A stretch of 64,000 bases of DNA from Rhexocercosporidium sp. MPI-PUGE-AT-0058 (GCA_020746875.1 JAGTJL010000011.1:682001-746000); one strand, 5' to 3'. Shown: positions 13,335 through 29,214, numbered from the stretch's first letter. A program made the numbers and translations. Notes: generated by a model not told the origin, from the sequence alone.

Positions 13335-15170
13335 ATTAACTTTTCTCAGACTTCTAATCCTTAAGTTTGTAATAAACTTTGCTAGTAGTTTATGGTTAAC
13401 GGCTTAAGTTTAGTTGGAGTCTCTAACTATAGCCTTGCCTTTGAGCTCCTCAAGAAAGACTAAGATTAATTACTTTAAAGCTTTCGGCAAGATTATACGG
13501 ACTTTCTTAAAGAGATACTAATATATTAATAGAATGCAGAATTTCATCGTATTTTATTTTATTAATTATTATTTATATTATATAATAAAAAGGATGATTT
13601 TAAATTACGTAAGTTTAATCTGAAATACATAGCTAGTAATAATGCTAATATAATTGGTTCTCTTATTAAGATTATAAGATCGAACTGTTTTGGAGACGTT
13701 AACTCGTAAGTAATACTTAATATATTATCATATTTTAAGATCTTTACCCAGTACGAGATTAATATGCTGGATATCGCGAATTTAACTAGAGACATAATAA
13801 TATCCCTTTTAATTGGATTCTTTAAAGGATACTTAATATAATATTCCTAATAGCCGCCTTAGGAAATATTAACGTTCTTTAAGATCTTTTAACCGAAGTA
13901 TTATACAGACTTAGTATAGAAGCGGTAAAAAACGTTCGCGTATATTAATTATAAATTTACCGCTAATAACCTTCCTTTAATAAGTTAGATAATAATATAT
14001 TAATAATTTTAATCTAAGGCTTAATAACTAGCAATGTCTCTCGAAATCTTAATAAATAAGCGGCTTTAAATAATAATTTAAATTTACGCCGACGACTTAT
14101 TAAAGACGTCTAGGAATCTCAAATAATAAAGCAGCTTATATTAATCTTAGCCGCTTAGCTATATCTTTAACGATTCTTTCCTTATTCTTTTAATATTATA
14201 TAATCTACCGAAAGCTGTTTCCTGGCGGATTTTAATACTCTTTTGACAGGCAAGCGTTTTAATAATGAATATACGGTCTTTAAATATATAATGTTTTCAT
14301 TTTCCTAGGGCCTCGGTACTTTAGGAAGTGATTATTAAGATACGCGTCAACTTTTCAGTATTATACTTAATATAAATACTTTCTTTTTAAAATATCTTAA
14401 TAAAATTTCGGTTTAATATTAAATATACAAAACGAAGAAGAAGCTAGCTTATAAAGCTGCTAGAGCATGAACGTAATAGTTCTATATACTTTAGAGTTTT
14501 AAGAGCTTCTTAGCCGGTATCTCAATTATTATACTTTTCGCGAAATATAATCTCATTAATTTAATTTAACTTTTTCTTTCTTTTGCTTTATAATATAACT
14601 TCTAGACTATTATCTTAAGAGTTGTGCTTTATGCGAGGTATAATTATATTAATAAAAATCTTTAATTCTTAGTTAAAATTACTAATAATATTCTTTAATA
14701 TTTTAAATTATTTTTAACTTGTAAAATTCTTCTTTTTTCGACCTATGAAGAATTCTTTACTTTAAGCAAACGTATATATGTACGCTATAGCCTCCAGCAG
14801 CCGGATTAACGGTTCTTATTTGTTTATGCTTCTTTATCTTTTATCAAGTTCATTCTTATTTGCGTTCTATTCTTTGTAAACTAGAGCGAGTTAACTGGGA
14901 TTAGTAGTTTACTAGCTTTTTCTATATTAATAAGTTAAAAGCTTTCTTTTTAAGTAAATATTAAATTAATATTAAATATAAATTATTTATAATCTTCAGA
15001 ATATTCTTTCTTAAATCTATTACTTAATAGCTCAATTCTCGGAGCATAATTCTTCTGCTACATAACGTGAGTGCGGGACTTAAAGAAGGCACTTGGCGTT
15101 AATATGAAGAGTGCGGCGCTCGACTTGAAATTAAGACGTTAATACTTAAGAAATGAATCTCTCGTTATAT
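13335..15170. other. AT-rich RIP-type debris
   Basis: I can support nothing recognisable. The minus-strand frame at 13,562-13,795 is a low-complexity Leu/Ile/Ser translation and is probably chance. Confidence 0.45.
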
Positions 15171-15321
15171 TGCATTCGGAGTTTAATTATATATCGTATA
15201 TACTTATACGATTATCTAATTTAAGAAATTACAAAAAAAAGAGATATTCGTAAAGCTAAATAAAGTTAAGAGACTCCACGAGGTTTTTAGTGCGTTAGAG
15301 TTGCCGGACGAGTCCTAAGAG

Positions 15322-15590
15322 ATGGTTGTACTTAAATTATACTTTCTAGAGCTAGAGATTAAGTTAGGCGAAATATTCCTTAGTTATTACTTTAATCCGA
15401 CTTATAATCTTACGAAGCTTAATAAAGAAGACGTAAAGCGCCTTTTTGTTACAACGATAAATTCGAAATTACCAATCGAGCCCGGGGAAATAATTAAAGA
15501 GGTGAGGCGCTGTTATATTGCGGCAAAAATTCTGAGGATTAATGCATCTTCGAGCAGGGCAATGGCTATAATTAGAAAAAAGCCTTAGCC
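15322..15590 (+). pseudogene. Unidentified coding relic, 88-codon open segment
   Basis: The frame reads LNKEDVKRLFVTTINSKLPI, then EPGEIIKEVRRCYIAAKI, and ends in a basic tail. Beyond the stop at 15,586 the same frame continues with protein-like segments such as LLKRNKT and FFNNKLFSRKK, broken by TAA and TAG. It is probably a RIP-mutated ORF of a gene or mobile element. I do not recognise the family. Confidence 0.35.
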
Positions 15591-15799
15591 TGTGGCAGCT
15601 ATATATTATTATTACTTACTAAAACGCAACAAGACTTAATTAAAAGAAAATGCGCTATATAATAAAATTAAAGCGGAATATTATTAAATAATTCAGAAGC
15701 GGAGTTAGTAGAGGCTTTTATCTTTTTTTAATAACAAGTTGTTCTCTCGTAAAAAGACATCTGTTTAAGGAGTATACTTTAGTATTTGAGTAATTTAAT

Positions 15800-18700
15800 T
15801 CCTTACTTTTAATCTATTAAGATAATAATATATCGTCCCTTTTTAAGCTTTATTACATATTATATTTCCGTAATTTTAAATAGTATAATTTCGCTGGAAA
15901 AGAATATTTTCGTAAATCCAGATTGCCGACGTAAAGGGTCATATACGCTTAAGCATTTTTCTAATCGATCGGTCGATTCATTTTATAACGTGCAACAAAA
16001 CACGGTTTTACCCACAAGTCTTCCTTTCTTATTATTGGAGAGGAAGTACGTGAGGTGAAGCACGTGGCCCTCGAGTAGAATATAGCGTATATAATCTTAG
16101 ACGTGTCTTCTCATTTATGTATTATAAATTACTCGGCAATTATAATTATATAGCATTATGAATTTCGAAAATGAAGATCCTTTTATAGAATTGAGAGATT
16201 TGAATTAATAATCGTCTCGCTATTCACTAAAAGGTGATGGAATTAATTGCGTGCTTATTTAAGTATAACTTTGGTATAATTATTGTATTATTAATAATAA
16301 CGCCTTTAAAAAAGAAGCAAATATAATATAATTAGATCTAAGCCGCTAAGTAATACTTCGGTAATAATTTCTAATATTTAAAAGGCTTAAATTAAGAAGT
16401 AAGCACAGAAACAGACGTTAATGGCTATAGAACTACACTTTCTATTTTCAGGAAGAGCCGCTTCTAGCCCCGTTCTCGAGTTGCATTTATTATAACTTCT
16501 AATTCTTTATCTCTCTATTTATTATAAGCAAATAACTCCGATATAAATTCTAGAACGTAGTTCTACTAATCATCAATTTCATTATAATATAACGCATATA
16601 TAAAAGTAATAAACTTTTCCGCTCTTTTATTAACAGCTTTCGGTCAGCAAATTACAGCTGCATTTAACTGCCCTTAAACTATTATTAAGAAGGAGACTAA
16701 CACCTGCGCTAGTATAGCTAAAGTAAACTATAGTTAGCTTACCTGTTAGCGTCCAATTTTAGCTCTTATTTAAATCAAGATCTCTAATATAATGTATAGC
16801 AGCGAGCTATTTTTGGCTCTTATATAACCCTTGTATATTCTACGATATCTGAAGTTACTCGCGGCGCTATAAATAGCGCTTATAAAATATATATTATATT
16901 ATAAGCCTTTTGACGTGCAGAGGAAAATGAAAGGCGCGTAATAAAATCACGCTAAGCAAGGAATACTAATAGCACAGCCCTTACGTTGAAATCCCTTTCT
17001 AATATACTTATATTCTTTAATTTAATTTAATTAAGGGAAAATTTTACTAAGAAGTCAAATAATTTAATATATAGCTTTTATTCTGCTGCGTAAGAAAGTC
17101 ACTTAAATACTAAGCGAGTCCTTTTCCCCTTTTATCATATAATTATATTCGCTCCGGGTTTGCGCGCCCCGAAATCGCATTCCGTTTTTGCGTTAAAGAC
17201 GAAAGCCGTTAAATTAATAAAATCAGCGGCTTTAATAAATAAAGTCTATTAACTATTATTTATAATAATATATTAAGTTATAAAACGTAAAAAATAAAAT
17301 CTACTTTTAATTTTCTTTATTAAGCTTTATATTAAATCAAATAAAACAACTAGTTTAAATCCGCAGCTTTTTTCTCGCCACAAGGTTGCCCTCGGCCGAC
17401 CTCTTCCTTTTCCTATAATACGCTCTTTTAAAGACAGTATCTAGCTCTTATTTTAATATTAACTTCTCTATTAAGTACGGCAATCCATTAATATTATATG
17501 GCTTTAAATCACCTTACTTAAAAGATATCGTGAACTTATTATTAAGACTTAGCTTTACTTATTTCCCGAAGTTTTTATTTTCGTTAAAGAAAGAAAGCTT
17601 ATTAACTTTTCCGAGAAGGGGATAATTATTTAAAGAAAAAGTAGCGTCGGAAAGCTAATTAAGCAGTAATTTATATAAAAGATCGCTTCGGCAAAAGGAG
17701 CAGAAGATAGTACTAGTACTTATGTATTTCTTATTATATGCTTCTAGAATTGAGTCCAGTTTAAAGTAAAATAAAGATGTAATAGCATAGCGTATTATAT
17801 TATTAATAACTTTAATTATTAAATAATTCTCTTAAGCCTTCAATTAGAGCTTATATATACTCTTTATATTGTCCAGCCTTAATAATGCGCTATTAAACTC
17901 GGTATCGAGGCGGTGATATCTAAGATAAGCTTAAAAGATTTATTTAATATGTTTATCGCGTATTCTCTCCTAAAACATACGGCATAATTTAAGGAAAGCT
18001 TTATTTTTCCAGAGTCTAAAAAGACTAAATATTAATATAAATAGCTTATTATTATTTGCACGCGGGGCGCCTGTGCCAAGCGAGACCATAAAATCAGGTT
18101 CTTCAGCTAGTAGGAATATAACTACTACTTTTAAAAGCGCCGTAATGAGTAAGTCGTTCTCGAAAGGCGCTAAGTCTTAAAACGTGCCGACCTTATTTAT
18201 TCTTTTAAGTAGAAAAAACTTATAAGACGCGGTTAATTATATAAAATATTAAAAGGGAGAAAAAAGTAATAAACTTAAGCGCTATTAATACAAATCTTAT
18301 ATTAAGTCTTATATTAATTAAAGTAGCGAAAGAAAGATTAAATAATTATTTATATTTTCTAGAATAATACTTTCTTATAATCGTCCTCCGGCCGTATAAC
18401 GTAGTATCTTACTACTAATTAGTTTGGCGAATATAATAATTCTTAAAGACGTACCTTAATCTAAGCCTTAAGTTCTTATATTATTATAATTTATAAAAAT
18501 ATAACTTAACGGTTTATAAATAATAATAATAAACAAATTTACTCAAGTACTTATAAAAGTTGCATATAAGTAATCCAAGATAATCTTTTCTTTTCCGAAT
18601 ATTACCTACAATACGGCTTCGATATTTTCTGCTAAGTATAAACTATCCGCTCGAAACGCCTTCAAAAGTATATATATATTAAGTATAAGGCGTATACGGG

Positions 18701-21700
18701 ATATAATAGGGATACGAGATAGGATAAGAATACAAAATAAGATATTAAATATAATAAAAATAAAAACTTACCGAGGTTTAAAAATAAGATTTATTAATTT
18801 TATAAATGCTTTAATGAAATTATTAATAAACGAGCTATTAAAGAATATATTTATAATAATTAAGCCCTTTAAGTATATTAATATAAAATCTTTTAAGATC
18901 TTAATAAAATAACGTATTTAAATTAATATTAAATGCGACTTTAAAAAACCTTTATAATAAGATCCGTAATTTAATACGGTCTTTTATTCTTTTCATATAC
19001 TTCAAAGGTAAGACGCCTCGTGTCCCTCTTCCATTAATATATAAGACCCCCCCTATTCTAATAATAAGAGGATAAATCTTCACGATTACTTCCTTAGGCA
19101 TTTCGATTCCGCAAAAGAAATAATAATAGATTCTAAAAATCTAGAAGTCGTTTATATAATACTTTCCGAATACTAAAATATAATTTTCGCAAATAATATA
19201 TTCATATAATAAGTTATATTAAGGTCTTCGGCGTAAGCAAACGAAATAAGTAATATTACTTTAAATATTACGCTATTAATCCTTAAAAATTCTAAGGTTA
19301 CTTCGGTAAATCTCTAAGGAAGGCATTCCTTAATTGCGAAAGGATTACTTAAAAAATCCTCGTAGCTGGCTTTCGACTTTATTAATAAAGCCGCTTCAGA
19401 AGATTATATCTCGAGATCCTTTAAAGGCTATTACTTTAGATTTATTTACTTAATAAAATATATTCTTATATAAAATCTAAAATACGTCCTTAAGCTTAAA
19501 TACTAAATTAAAAATTAAAATTTATAAATATTTAAAAAGGTAATTGTAGCTTATTATAAGTATTTAAAGAGTAATTATTTAAGAAGATACTCGAAGCGAT
19601 AATTAAAACTGTAAACTCAATTAACTCTTTTACTAATTTTATATATTTTAAGTAAATAAATAAATGCTTAATTAAGTCTTTAGTAATAGGATTCTGTTTC
19701 CTTAAAGCTTTAATAAAATCGAATAAGCCTTTAAAGGTTTAAGAAAAGTAATCGCAAGTATATTAAAAAAGAGCAGCGAAATGCGTTATAAAAAATAAAG
19801 TACGGGCGTTTTTTTTATTCCTTTGTACTTTATTTGAATTATTTAAGAAACGCTTTTTCAGGCGTTTATATTAAGTTTTAAAAGAGACTTTATAATCTAA
19901 GAGAAGAGCGACGATTTAAATATCCGATATTTATTTAAATAATTCGTATATCGTTTCTTTTCTTAATAATTAGAAAAAGGCTTTTTTAGCTTCCTTTTCT
20001 TCGTCGGCTCTTAAACGCATTTTATTAGTTATAATTATTATTCTGGGATACGTGCTTCTTGAAAGCGTCGACGACTAGCTTTTCTCTAATTATACGGTTA
20101 AGCGGCGCGTAATTTATTTAAAATTATTAAAATTAATAAAAAAGAAACAAAAGACGTTTACAAAAGGCAAAAAGAAGTAGGAATAAATACTATTTATAAT
20201 TCTATTTAGAGTAATACGCGAGTCTGCTGCAAGTCTTAATAAGGCTCGTCTTATTATATTATAATATTTCTCCGCCGAAAACACCTTAATCCTTAATCCC
20301 TATTTAAGAAAGTCGCTGTTCGTAATAAAGATAAGCCTATTATAGAAAATATTAAAAGCGTTAAGGTAAAAATATATTTCGCCGGCATATCGTTTGCTTT
20401 TGAATTTCTAAGCTTTTTTTATTCCGAATAGCTCTTGAAGAGCTAATGACTTTAACGTATTACCGATTAGTACGAAAAGATTAAGCTGCTACGTATTTAA
20501 GTCTTATAAGTAATAAGTAAGTATTTAAAGCTTATTAAATTTAAAAAGAGAAATCTTATTGTTATATATTCTAAAGCTGAGCTAGTAATTATAATTATAA
20601 CGCTTTATAATTAATGAAGCAGCCAGGTACTATAAGTAAAAATACTACTCTTTAAGATAAATAATATAAAGAGTTATATAATAAAAATAAAAAAGGGAAT
20701 CGAAATAAGCTCTTTAGCGAAGCTAAATTTAACTCCTGATTAAAATCGCTAATCGACTCTATTTATTTTAGGAAATATAGTAGCCAGAATAAGACCTTCT
20801 TAAAAAGGAGCTAAAATTGGATCCAGGAGTACTAAATTAGCTTAGTAATCCGGGCGGATGTGCTTACAGAGTCTTAAACTTGCCTATATAATATCGGTAG
20901 GTTTAAGTATTATAAGAGAAAAACTACTTTTATAATAAATTATTAACGTTTTTCAGAATTTAAGCACTTTCGACAGTTTACTCCGACCTCGAGTTCTTCG
21001 ACTCCGAAATATATTTATTCTTATTATAGCAAGTCCCGATCGAAGAGATATTATAATCATTATCCTTTATTACCGGGTCAGGTTCCGGAACCTAATATTT
21101 ACTTAAGGTCAAAATACGGAACGGCAATAAATAAAATCTTAAGATTATTATATTAAATGATTATATACGAGACTTATTATTACTATTACTTCAGTTTAAA
21201 GCTAGAAGAACCGCCGCCAGGTTATACCGCTAAAGAATTACGACGAGATCTCTCTCTTATACGGGAAGAGTCACCTCTTTTAATAAATATTAGTTCCGGG
21301 CCGGAAAAAACCTTTTTAAATTATATAATTATTAAATTATTTAAGGAAAGTTCTTTAGCTGGACAAGTAGAATTACTAGGCAACCGGTGTTCGAGAAGAC
21401 AGGCCCTCAGGAGGCTCTCTTAACTACCGGAGGAATCATTACCTCCGGTGAATTTCCTAAACAAGCCCATATTATAAAGGAAAATATAAGTAGTAAAAGG
21501 ATTAAATAATTAAATAACTCTTGCATTATTATAATATATACTCGTTATAAGATTTAATAATATAATAAACTTAATAATAAAAGAAGTTACCGCCATAATT
21601 AAAATATAATCAAATCATCTTATAACGTTAAAATATTAACCTTTGCTTTATTTTATGTACTTCCTTAAAGCGGACATTTTAATATTGTTTATATTATATT

Positions 21701-24700
21701 TAAATATAAATATAATTTTCCTTTCCTTTACTTTATTAATACGTGCTAAATTACGCACCGCCCTGCCTTATTAGTTTATACTGAACTTATTATTAATTAA
21801 GCTTTAAAGCTTATAATACTTAATTAAAGCTTATTAGAGTTTTTCGATAATTAGTTTTACTTTTTTTAAGAAACGTAATTCTTTCTTTTACTTTATTTAT
21901 TAATACGCAAGCTTATGCCTCAATCGATCATTTTCTTTATTCTTTTACTTAATTATTTTAAAAAAACTAGGAATTTAAGCGATTCTAAATGCTAGTAAGC
22001 TTTTATTAATAGCTTCAATTACTACTGACGTTTCTTCGTTATAAACAGTTTTAGCGTAGATGGGGATAAGGTCGGATACCGGGAGCATAAGACGCGGTTT
22101 TAGCTTTTTAATTTTATATATAACTATTTTCTTATAAGTTTTTCATTAATTTAAGCTTTAATTCAGTAAATGCGATATCTTTTATAATCTCCTCGCCCTA
22201 CTAAAATAATTATATTACGTTCTTAAAAGAGTTAGTTCTAGCTCCAAATATAATTTTAATATCCGTTAAGTCTTAGAGATCTCATTTAGATTTTATGATT
22301 TTATTATTTAATATTTATGAAAACGAGCGGGCCCCTTCTTTTATAACTTTTAAATCCGCTAATATTAGCGTATAATAGCGGAAACTCTTAAGTAAAACTG
22401 GCTTTTATAATATATCTTTTTTAATTTTCTTTATTTTATTATTCTATTTTTATTAAGTAATAAATATATTGTCATTAGGGAGTCGATAAGACTCTGGCTA
22501 GGAGTATACAGATTTGGTACTTATTTTAATTCTCTTGCCGAATTTAATTTTTTAGCTTTATAAGTCTAGTTCGAGTTTAAATAATCAAGGATCGATAAGT
22601 GATAAAATATTAATAAATAGTAAGAAAGGTGGAATCAGCATTTATTTCGAATTATAACTTATTAATAAAAAGAAATTCTAAAGTTTATTTTAAATATTAT
22701 AAAAGAGAAAATAAAAAAGAAAAAGAAGAAAAGTAAAAAAAAGAATATAATATAATTTCCGTATTTTTAAAAGCATAAAAATATAACTTAAACGTTTCTT
22801 TTCTTATCCTTTTCACTTTTATATTAAACTTTATTACTTAAGCGCTTATTATTTCCTTAAGCCGAGTAAGAATAATATTTTAGCTTTTTAAGATTAATTA
22901 TTTTATCTCGCATTTATTAAATAATTATACGAATCTTATTACTAGTCTCGTTATTTATATATATTATATTCTTATATTTTAATAAAGATATTAATATAAG
23001 AATAAATATAAGACTTACGAAAAACGACGGTACGACCCTCTTTATTTTTAATCTTAGACCGGATAAGAGTTTCGGCATTCATATTATTATATATTATTTT
23101 GATTCGCGTCTTAAGACGAGCTACGTCTCCCGGCTCCGTTTAGTTGGAAATATAATTGCCGAGGATAAAAAGCTAGATATTGAATATTTATTATATAATT
23201 AATAATAATATCTTAAGGAATATATAAGTAGATTAAACTTTATTAATATCTTTTTTTAATAGTTTTATTATTATATCGGTAATTTAAGCTAAATGCACTT
23301 TTAATTAGTTAGCAGGAATCTTTAATAATAAAAGTTAAAATATTTATTTTCAGAGTCTAGCTTTTAAAAAACAGTAATCTTTTAATTCTTTTCTCTAGAA
23401 TTATAATACTCTTTTAAAAACTAAGTAATATATAGTAGCTGGCTTGTTATTTTAATGCTAGTAGCGAATAAGAGAATAATATTGTATAATTTAAGATTTA
23501 ATTCTTTTTTATATAGCTCTTCGATTACAGCTCTCTTCTCGTTATATTAATCGATATCATTCGTAGCGTAACGGAATAAGTCTTGCGTAAACCCTTTTCT
23601 CTTTTCTATAATAAGAATAATAATATTCCTTTTAGTATTTTAATATTATTAAAATATAAAAAAAAGATGCGATTATATAAACGAAATATAACTTATACTT
23701 AAGATATTAAAGTATATATATTAGCCGGCTTAAGGCCGCTACGGTCTCGACAGGCGAACGTATATATAAATAATATCCGATATAAATATATCTTTTTTTT
23801 TAATTTTATAAATTATTATTTATATTATTATTTAGTTAAGGGGCTTTCTGTGCTTAACGTTGCGGTAAAAGGTTCATCCGAACCGGAAGGCACTTATAAA
23901 TATCTGGAGGCAAATTGCGGCGAATAAGTATATTATTAGCGCCTTCTAGAGATCTTTCGACGCGCTATATAAATATATCGCCGTTATTAATATAATTATA
24001 AGAATTAAATAAAGCTTTTGGAAAATCTCATAGAAACGTCGGCGTATATATATTATAAAAGAGAGCAGTAAGGCCGTGTTAATAGCGGCAGCTTTTATAA
24101 GCGTTAGCTCTTAATAAAATAAAGAAATAAAAATAACTTATTATTACTTTTATTATCCCAAATATATTATATATATTAATATTTTAAGATAATAAGGCCG
24201 CTATTACGTAGACTAAACCTTCAGTTATAACCACGCTCCTTAACTATTCGTATATATTAATAGAGGCGCTTAGCCTTATCTTAGAAATACTGGCTATAAG
24301 GTTTATACGTTTTCCTAAAGCTAATAGCATTAAGTTAATTATATATAATAAAGCAGAACGCTTTACTAAGCTTGCGACATCTTTTATTTTAATAATAATA
24401 CAAATAACATTTCTTATTAAAAATAATACCGTTAATATTACATTAACTTATATTATCGAAAATCCTATATATCAATTAAAGCCTATTATAGAAAAACGAA
24501 TTTAAAAGTAAAATAAATATTTGAAGAAGTAAGAAATCTTCATAATTAAATGAAAAGCGTGGAATAAAACCACAAGGCCTTTAAGGGCTACAGCATACTA
24601 TTATATAATATCTATACCTAAGTTTGTAAAACTCGAATAATAAAGCACGCTCGCCTTTCTTAATACTTTTTATATTTAATACAAATAGGATTATTTTCTG

Positions 24701-25690
24701 ATTATAATTTATTTTAAAGTTGCCTTAAAGAATATAATACCAGAAATAGCCCCTCTTATATTACGAATAATTAGTTTTACCGTAATACTTTTCCCGATTT
24801 AAAATAATATCTTCCAAATTTTATAAGTCTTTTTCTCTTATAACTTTTAAACTATTATAACTAATTAAACGAAGAAAAAACGGAATATATAATAAAAGAA
24901 ACGAAAAAAGGATTTTAAAAATAAGACTTACGAGATATAAAACTTATACGGATTTTAAATGCTAATTATTATAGAAAATCCCGAAATAAGTAAATTTTAT
25001 ACGTTTAAAATTATAAAAAAGTTATTATAAAATATTAATTAAATTATAAGCGAATTAATACAAGTTGAACTTTATACGCTAATACTTTTAATAAATTGCG
25101 GATCTTAAAACTTAAAATAAACTTCTAAGCGATATCGAGAAGATTAAATTAAAGAAATATTCTTCGTAAAAAAAGAAATTAAAATAAAAGAGGAAAAAGA
25201 ATATATTATACAGAATTATTTCAGAAAAAGTAATTTTAAAGGACTAAAATCTATCCGAAAGAAAAATAATATCGTTTTTATTAAATCTATTATTATTTAT
25301 TTTATTAAAGAATATAAAGTAATAATTTAGCTAAGATGCGTTATTAAAAATCATTAAGTAAGATAAAGCGAGCAGTTCGATTCTTTCTATTTAATATATA
25401 ATTTAATTTCCTTTTTATAATTAATATATAAGAAAGAGTTCGTTCTTATATATATATAAATATTATAATTAAAAAAATATTAAAATTAATATCTTTAATA
25501 TAAATATATTATATAATTTCTTTTAAATCTCGAATACTAAATATTTAAGCAAGACTTAATAATCAGAATTATTATAATAAGATAACTAGCCCGTTAAGTT
25601 TCAGATACGCTACTAGCGGGACCCTTATAATTAATACTTTAATAAATAGCTTGCTTAAATCTATAATACTAAGTAATTAATTCGAGAAAT
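15800..25690. other. Long AT-rich RIP-type tract
   Basis: Nearly 10 kb of stop-rich sequence without a domain I can name. An 88-codon open segment at 21,157-21,423 (+) contains LEEPPPGYTAKELRRDLSLI. It is compositionally more balanced than its surroundings and is probably an unidentified relic. I found no tRNA or rRNA genes. Confidence 0.45.
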
Positions 25691-25706
25691 ACGCTTTTAT
25701 AAAGCG

Positions 25707-26285
25707 TATGGAATCTGAACCAAGATTTAAGGAGATTATAACGTTCCTTCGAAGACTTAGTACACTTGCCTTACTTAACGTAGGCCGACAGACTTAAATC
25801 GAACGAACCGGAAAGATCGCTATCTTAGTATTTTGCCTCGACTCTGCTTATATTAATTATACCGACTTAGTTTACGGCGGTATATTAGCTGTTTTAATAA
25901 ACGAGAGCTGCGCGGAATTCTATAATAAAAGCGTTATAATTTTTTATTTATTAACGAAATACTTAAATATAAAGTTCGAAAAACTATCTTTTATAAAAGA
26001 AGTCTTTATTATTAAAGTTTTTATATTATAATCGTTTCCGCTTACCGTTAGCGACTCAGGAAAAGTATAAGTAAAGTATAAAATATCGGTTCTGCGGAGC
26101 GAAAATAAATTAATTTAAGTAATTATAATCAACGTATTATTTATTCTTTACGAAAGATTTCTTAAGATATTAAGTTACGAAAAAATATATAAAAGTATTA
26201 AGGATTTATTCATATATAAAGGAAATAAACCTGCGCGTAGCGTTGCTTCGGTAGGCGTACCGAGAGGCAAGTAAACCGTTTAAGT
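25707..26285 (+). pseudogene. Unidentified coding relic
   Basis: A plus-strand frame starting near ATG 25,707 reads MESEPRFKEIITFLRRLSTL, then ERTGKIAILVFCLDSAYINY and GGILAVLINESCAEFYNKSV. Later it reads SVLRSENKLI and ends near SVASVGVPRGK, interrupted by a handful of TAA and TAG codons. It is protein-like over roughly 190 codons. I do not recognise the family; a degraded host gene or mobile-element ORF are both possible. Confidence 0.4.
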
Positions 26286-26299
26286 TCTTATTACAGTAA

Positions 26300-29195
26300 T
26301 ATTAATAACAGGATTTTGAATATTATAAATAAAACGCGAGCTTAATAAGCAGTCTTATTATTTAAATTAATTAGTTTATTTCGATTTTACTATATAATAA
26401 TTAAGTATCGCTGCGGCTTTCGGGCACTTTATTATAAAACGCATACTCCAGTCTATTGAGTTTTATTTATAATAGAAATTAATTACGAGTATACGCTACT
26501 CCGGATACCGATTCTACTTAATTTCAAATTATGCCGTAATATACTTTTTAATAATCTTTATTAGTATTTTCTTTTTACCGTTTATTTAAGCTTATCTTAA
26601 AATTATAACAATAAGCGTGAATGTCTCGAGGCGAGGGAATAAACAAATTAAAGCCGGCCTTACTTATTGAGACCGCAGCGATTAATACGGCTTTAATCTT
26701 TAGTTTATTTGTAGAAAACAAAAGTAAGTACTTATAAGATTAAGATTAAAATAGATTATATTATAATAAGTAGCAAGTTAATTTAAAAGAAAGCTAAATA
26801 AATAAGGATATTAAACGTAAATTATATTTAGCTTATAATAAAAAAAGAAAGGCCGGATATCCATAATATATTACTATACGGAAGATACGACTAGGCCGTC
26901 CGCATTCCTTAAAAACTCTCTTCGAGCCTCAGAGTTAACTTAGAGCGCGACTAGTATTTTGCAGACGAATTCCTATTTCAATTTCGAATTATTCTAGACT
27001 TGCTCGATTATATAAAATCCTGAAAGAGCGAGGCCTCAGATTCTTAATCGAAGCTTTTTTAGAAATCGAAGGAAATAAAAGAAAGTTTATATAAGATTCT
27101 TTATAATTTAAAATAAAAAGTAAAAGTTTAAATATTTTAAAAAACGTAAGTCTTATAAAAGTATTATTTAAAAGAAATTAAAGTAAATTAATATTAACCT
27201 TATATTTCCTATGCCGTAAATAATAAATCGTTTTAAATTACTTAAAAAATAACTTATATTTATCCGTAAGAACAGAATTCTTCCACGCTTAACGATATAA
27301 ATATAAAAGATAAGGAAGAAGAGGCTTCGCGCTAGTTTTCCGCAGGGCTCGGATTTGCCTGTGAATAGCGTAATCTTATTTATTAATAAGGTCTAAATTT
27401 GCCTTATAAGGCATACGTCTTATAAGAAACATCTAATAAAAGTTCATAATCATTTAAATTCTAATCTTTTAGCGAAAGAAAATATTATATTCCCGCTTAG
27501 TAAATATTAAATCATTTATAAAAGAAATCTACTCTACTCTACTTGAAATAAAGGAGTTTTCAGCGGCTGCGGCACAGCCAAAATACCAGTCAATATAGCC
27601 TTATAACGTGCGCTTTATAATCATTCTGCCAAGTTATTACAAGGAAATAAATCGTTATATATTTAATACCAGACTATTAGGTCAGTTATCTTATAAAGAA
27701 GATTCCTTTATATAATAAAGCCGCCGTAGGTTTACTTAAAGTAAAAAAGAGATCGCCAATTCATATTATCAAATAATTAAATATACGCGGCAAAAGAGGA
27801 TCGGCTTTACTTCTTATTAGTACACTTACTTATAAAATTTAAAATCAACCGTCAGACTCGAGTCAAGCGTCTTTATACTTACGTTATTATAATTAATATT
27901 ATTATTAAGAAGTGACGTGCGGTAATATTTCGAAAGTAAAGACTCGTCTGAGTTCCGGCTATACTATAATATTATAAGAATATTCCATTTCTTACTTTTT
28001 AAAAGTATAATAATTTATAATTTTTTTTTAAATTCTTTATTATTTAATATTTAATAAAAAGTTTCTCGAATTTTTCGAGCTATTAATAGGACTAGACCGC
28101 CTACAGTAGGTCTTTCAGCCCGTTCAATGCTAATAGTAACGGCAGCGCTTATTAGGACTTCTTGCGCCACGTGTAAACTCAAAAATAATATTTAAAATTA
28201 ATTAAATATAATATTATTAGATAAGGGCTAAAGAAGGCAAGTCCTGATATCCTAATAACTTATAAAATATTCAATTAAATTAATACTTTAATAAATATTA
28301 CTAGCTTTATCTTCTCCGCCAGTTAATTTAAATTTATTAATAATATTTTCTTACCAATAAGCACCTTCTATGCCTCCCGTTTTATTAATTTCTTCCTTGT
28401 TTTCCTCGTAAATAGTTTTAAAGAAGCGGCTATACGCCGGGTCAACTTTTACGGAATCCTCGCCGACGAAGTCTTTATAGAAAATCGAAGCGCAGATCGT
28501 ATTTAAAGTTAATACTTATTAAGTAGCTATTAATATAATAACCCAGGATTTAAATTAAATATATATATATTTCTCCTTACGCGCCTTTTACAGTTAATAA
28601 AATCGCGTTAACGCTTACTACTACTGGTATTAAATAGGAGTATTTAGATAGCTCGCCGACCTGCAAAGAATAGGCGACTTCGATTTCCTAAGTTAAATCC
28701 ATCCAATAAATTTAAATATTAATATCTTAATATTAAAGATTATTATAAGTTTAATAATAAGCGATGGGATTAAAACTTAAAGGTTATATACGTTCTTAAA
28801 ATAGCTTAATACTTACGTTTAACGTATAACTTAAATTAAACGTCGGATAAGATCTTAAATAATCTTTAGCTAGCTTATTAAATCTTAGATCACTAGCTTA
28901 CTTAGTTTTTAGAATCCTTATACGCGGCAAATAACGCTTATTAATATATTCGAAAGACCTCAGTTATTATAAGCAGAGCTAAGATTAATTTAAAATCTTC
29001 TTAAAATAAAGTTCTTTAGCCGTGCCGATCTTATTATAGCAGAGAAGAAATTATTATATAAGTCCGAAAGTTGTAAATATACTAGTAATATTCCTAAGAG
29101 AGCCGTTTCTAAAGTAAGCCTTATATAAACTATTAAATTTTGCGCTTAATAAGAGCTTATTCTAGTAACCGATATTATAGCAGAAGATAACTTTC
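26300..29195. other. AT-rich RIP-type debris
   Basis: Stop-rich in all frames, with no recognisable domain, RNA gene or clear repeat array. Confidence 0.45.
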
Positions 29196-29214
29196 AAAAT
29201 TAAGCTTATTTAAA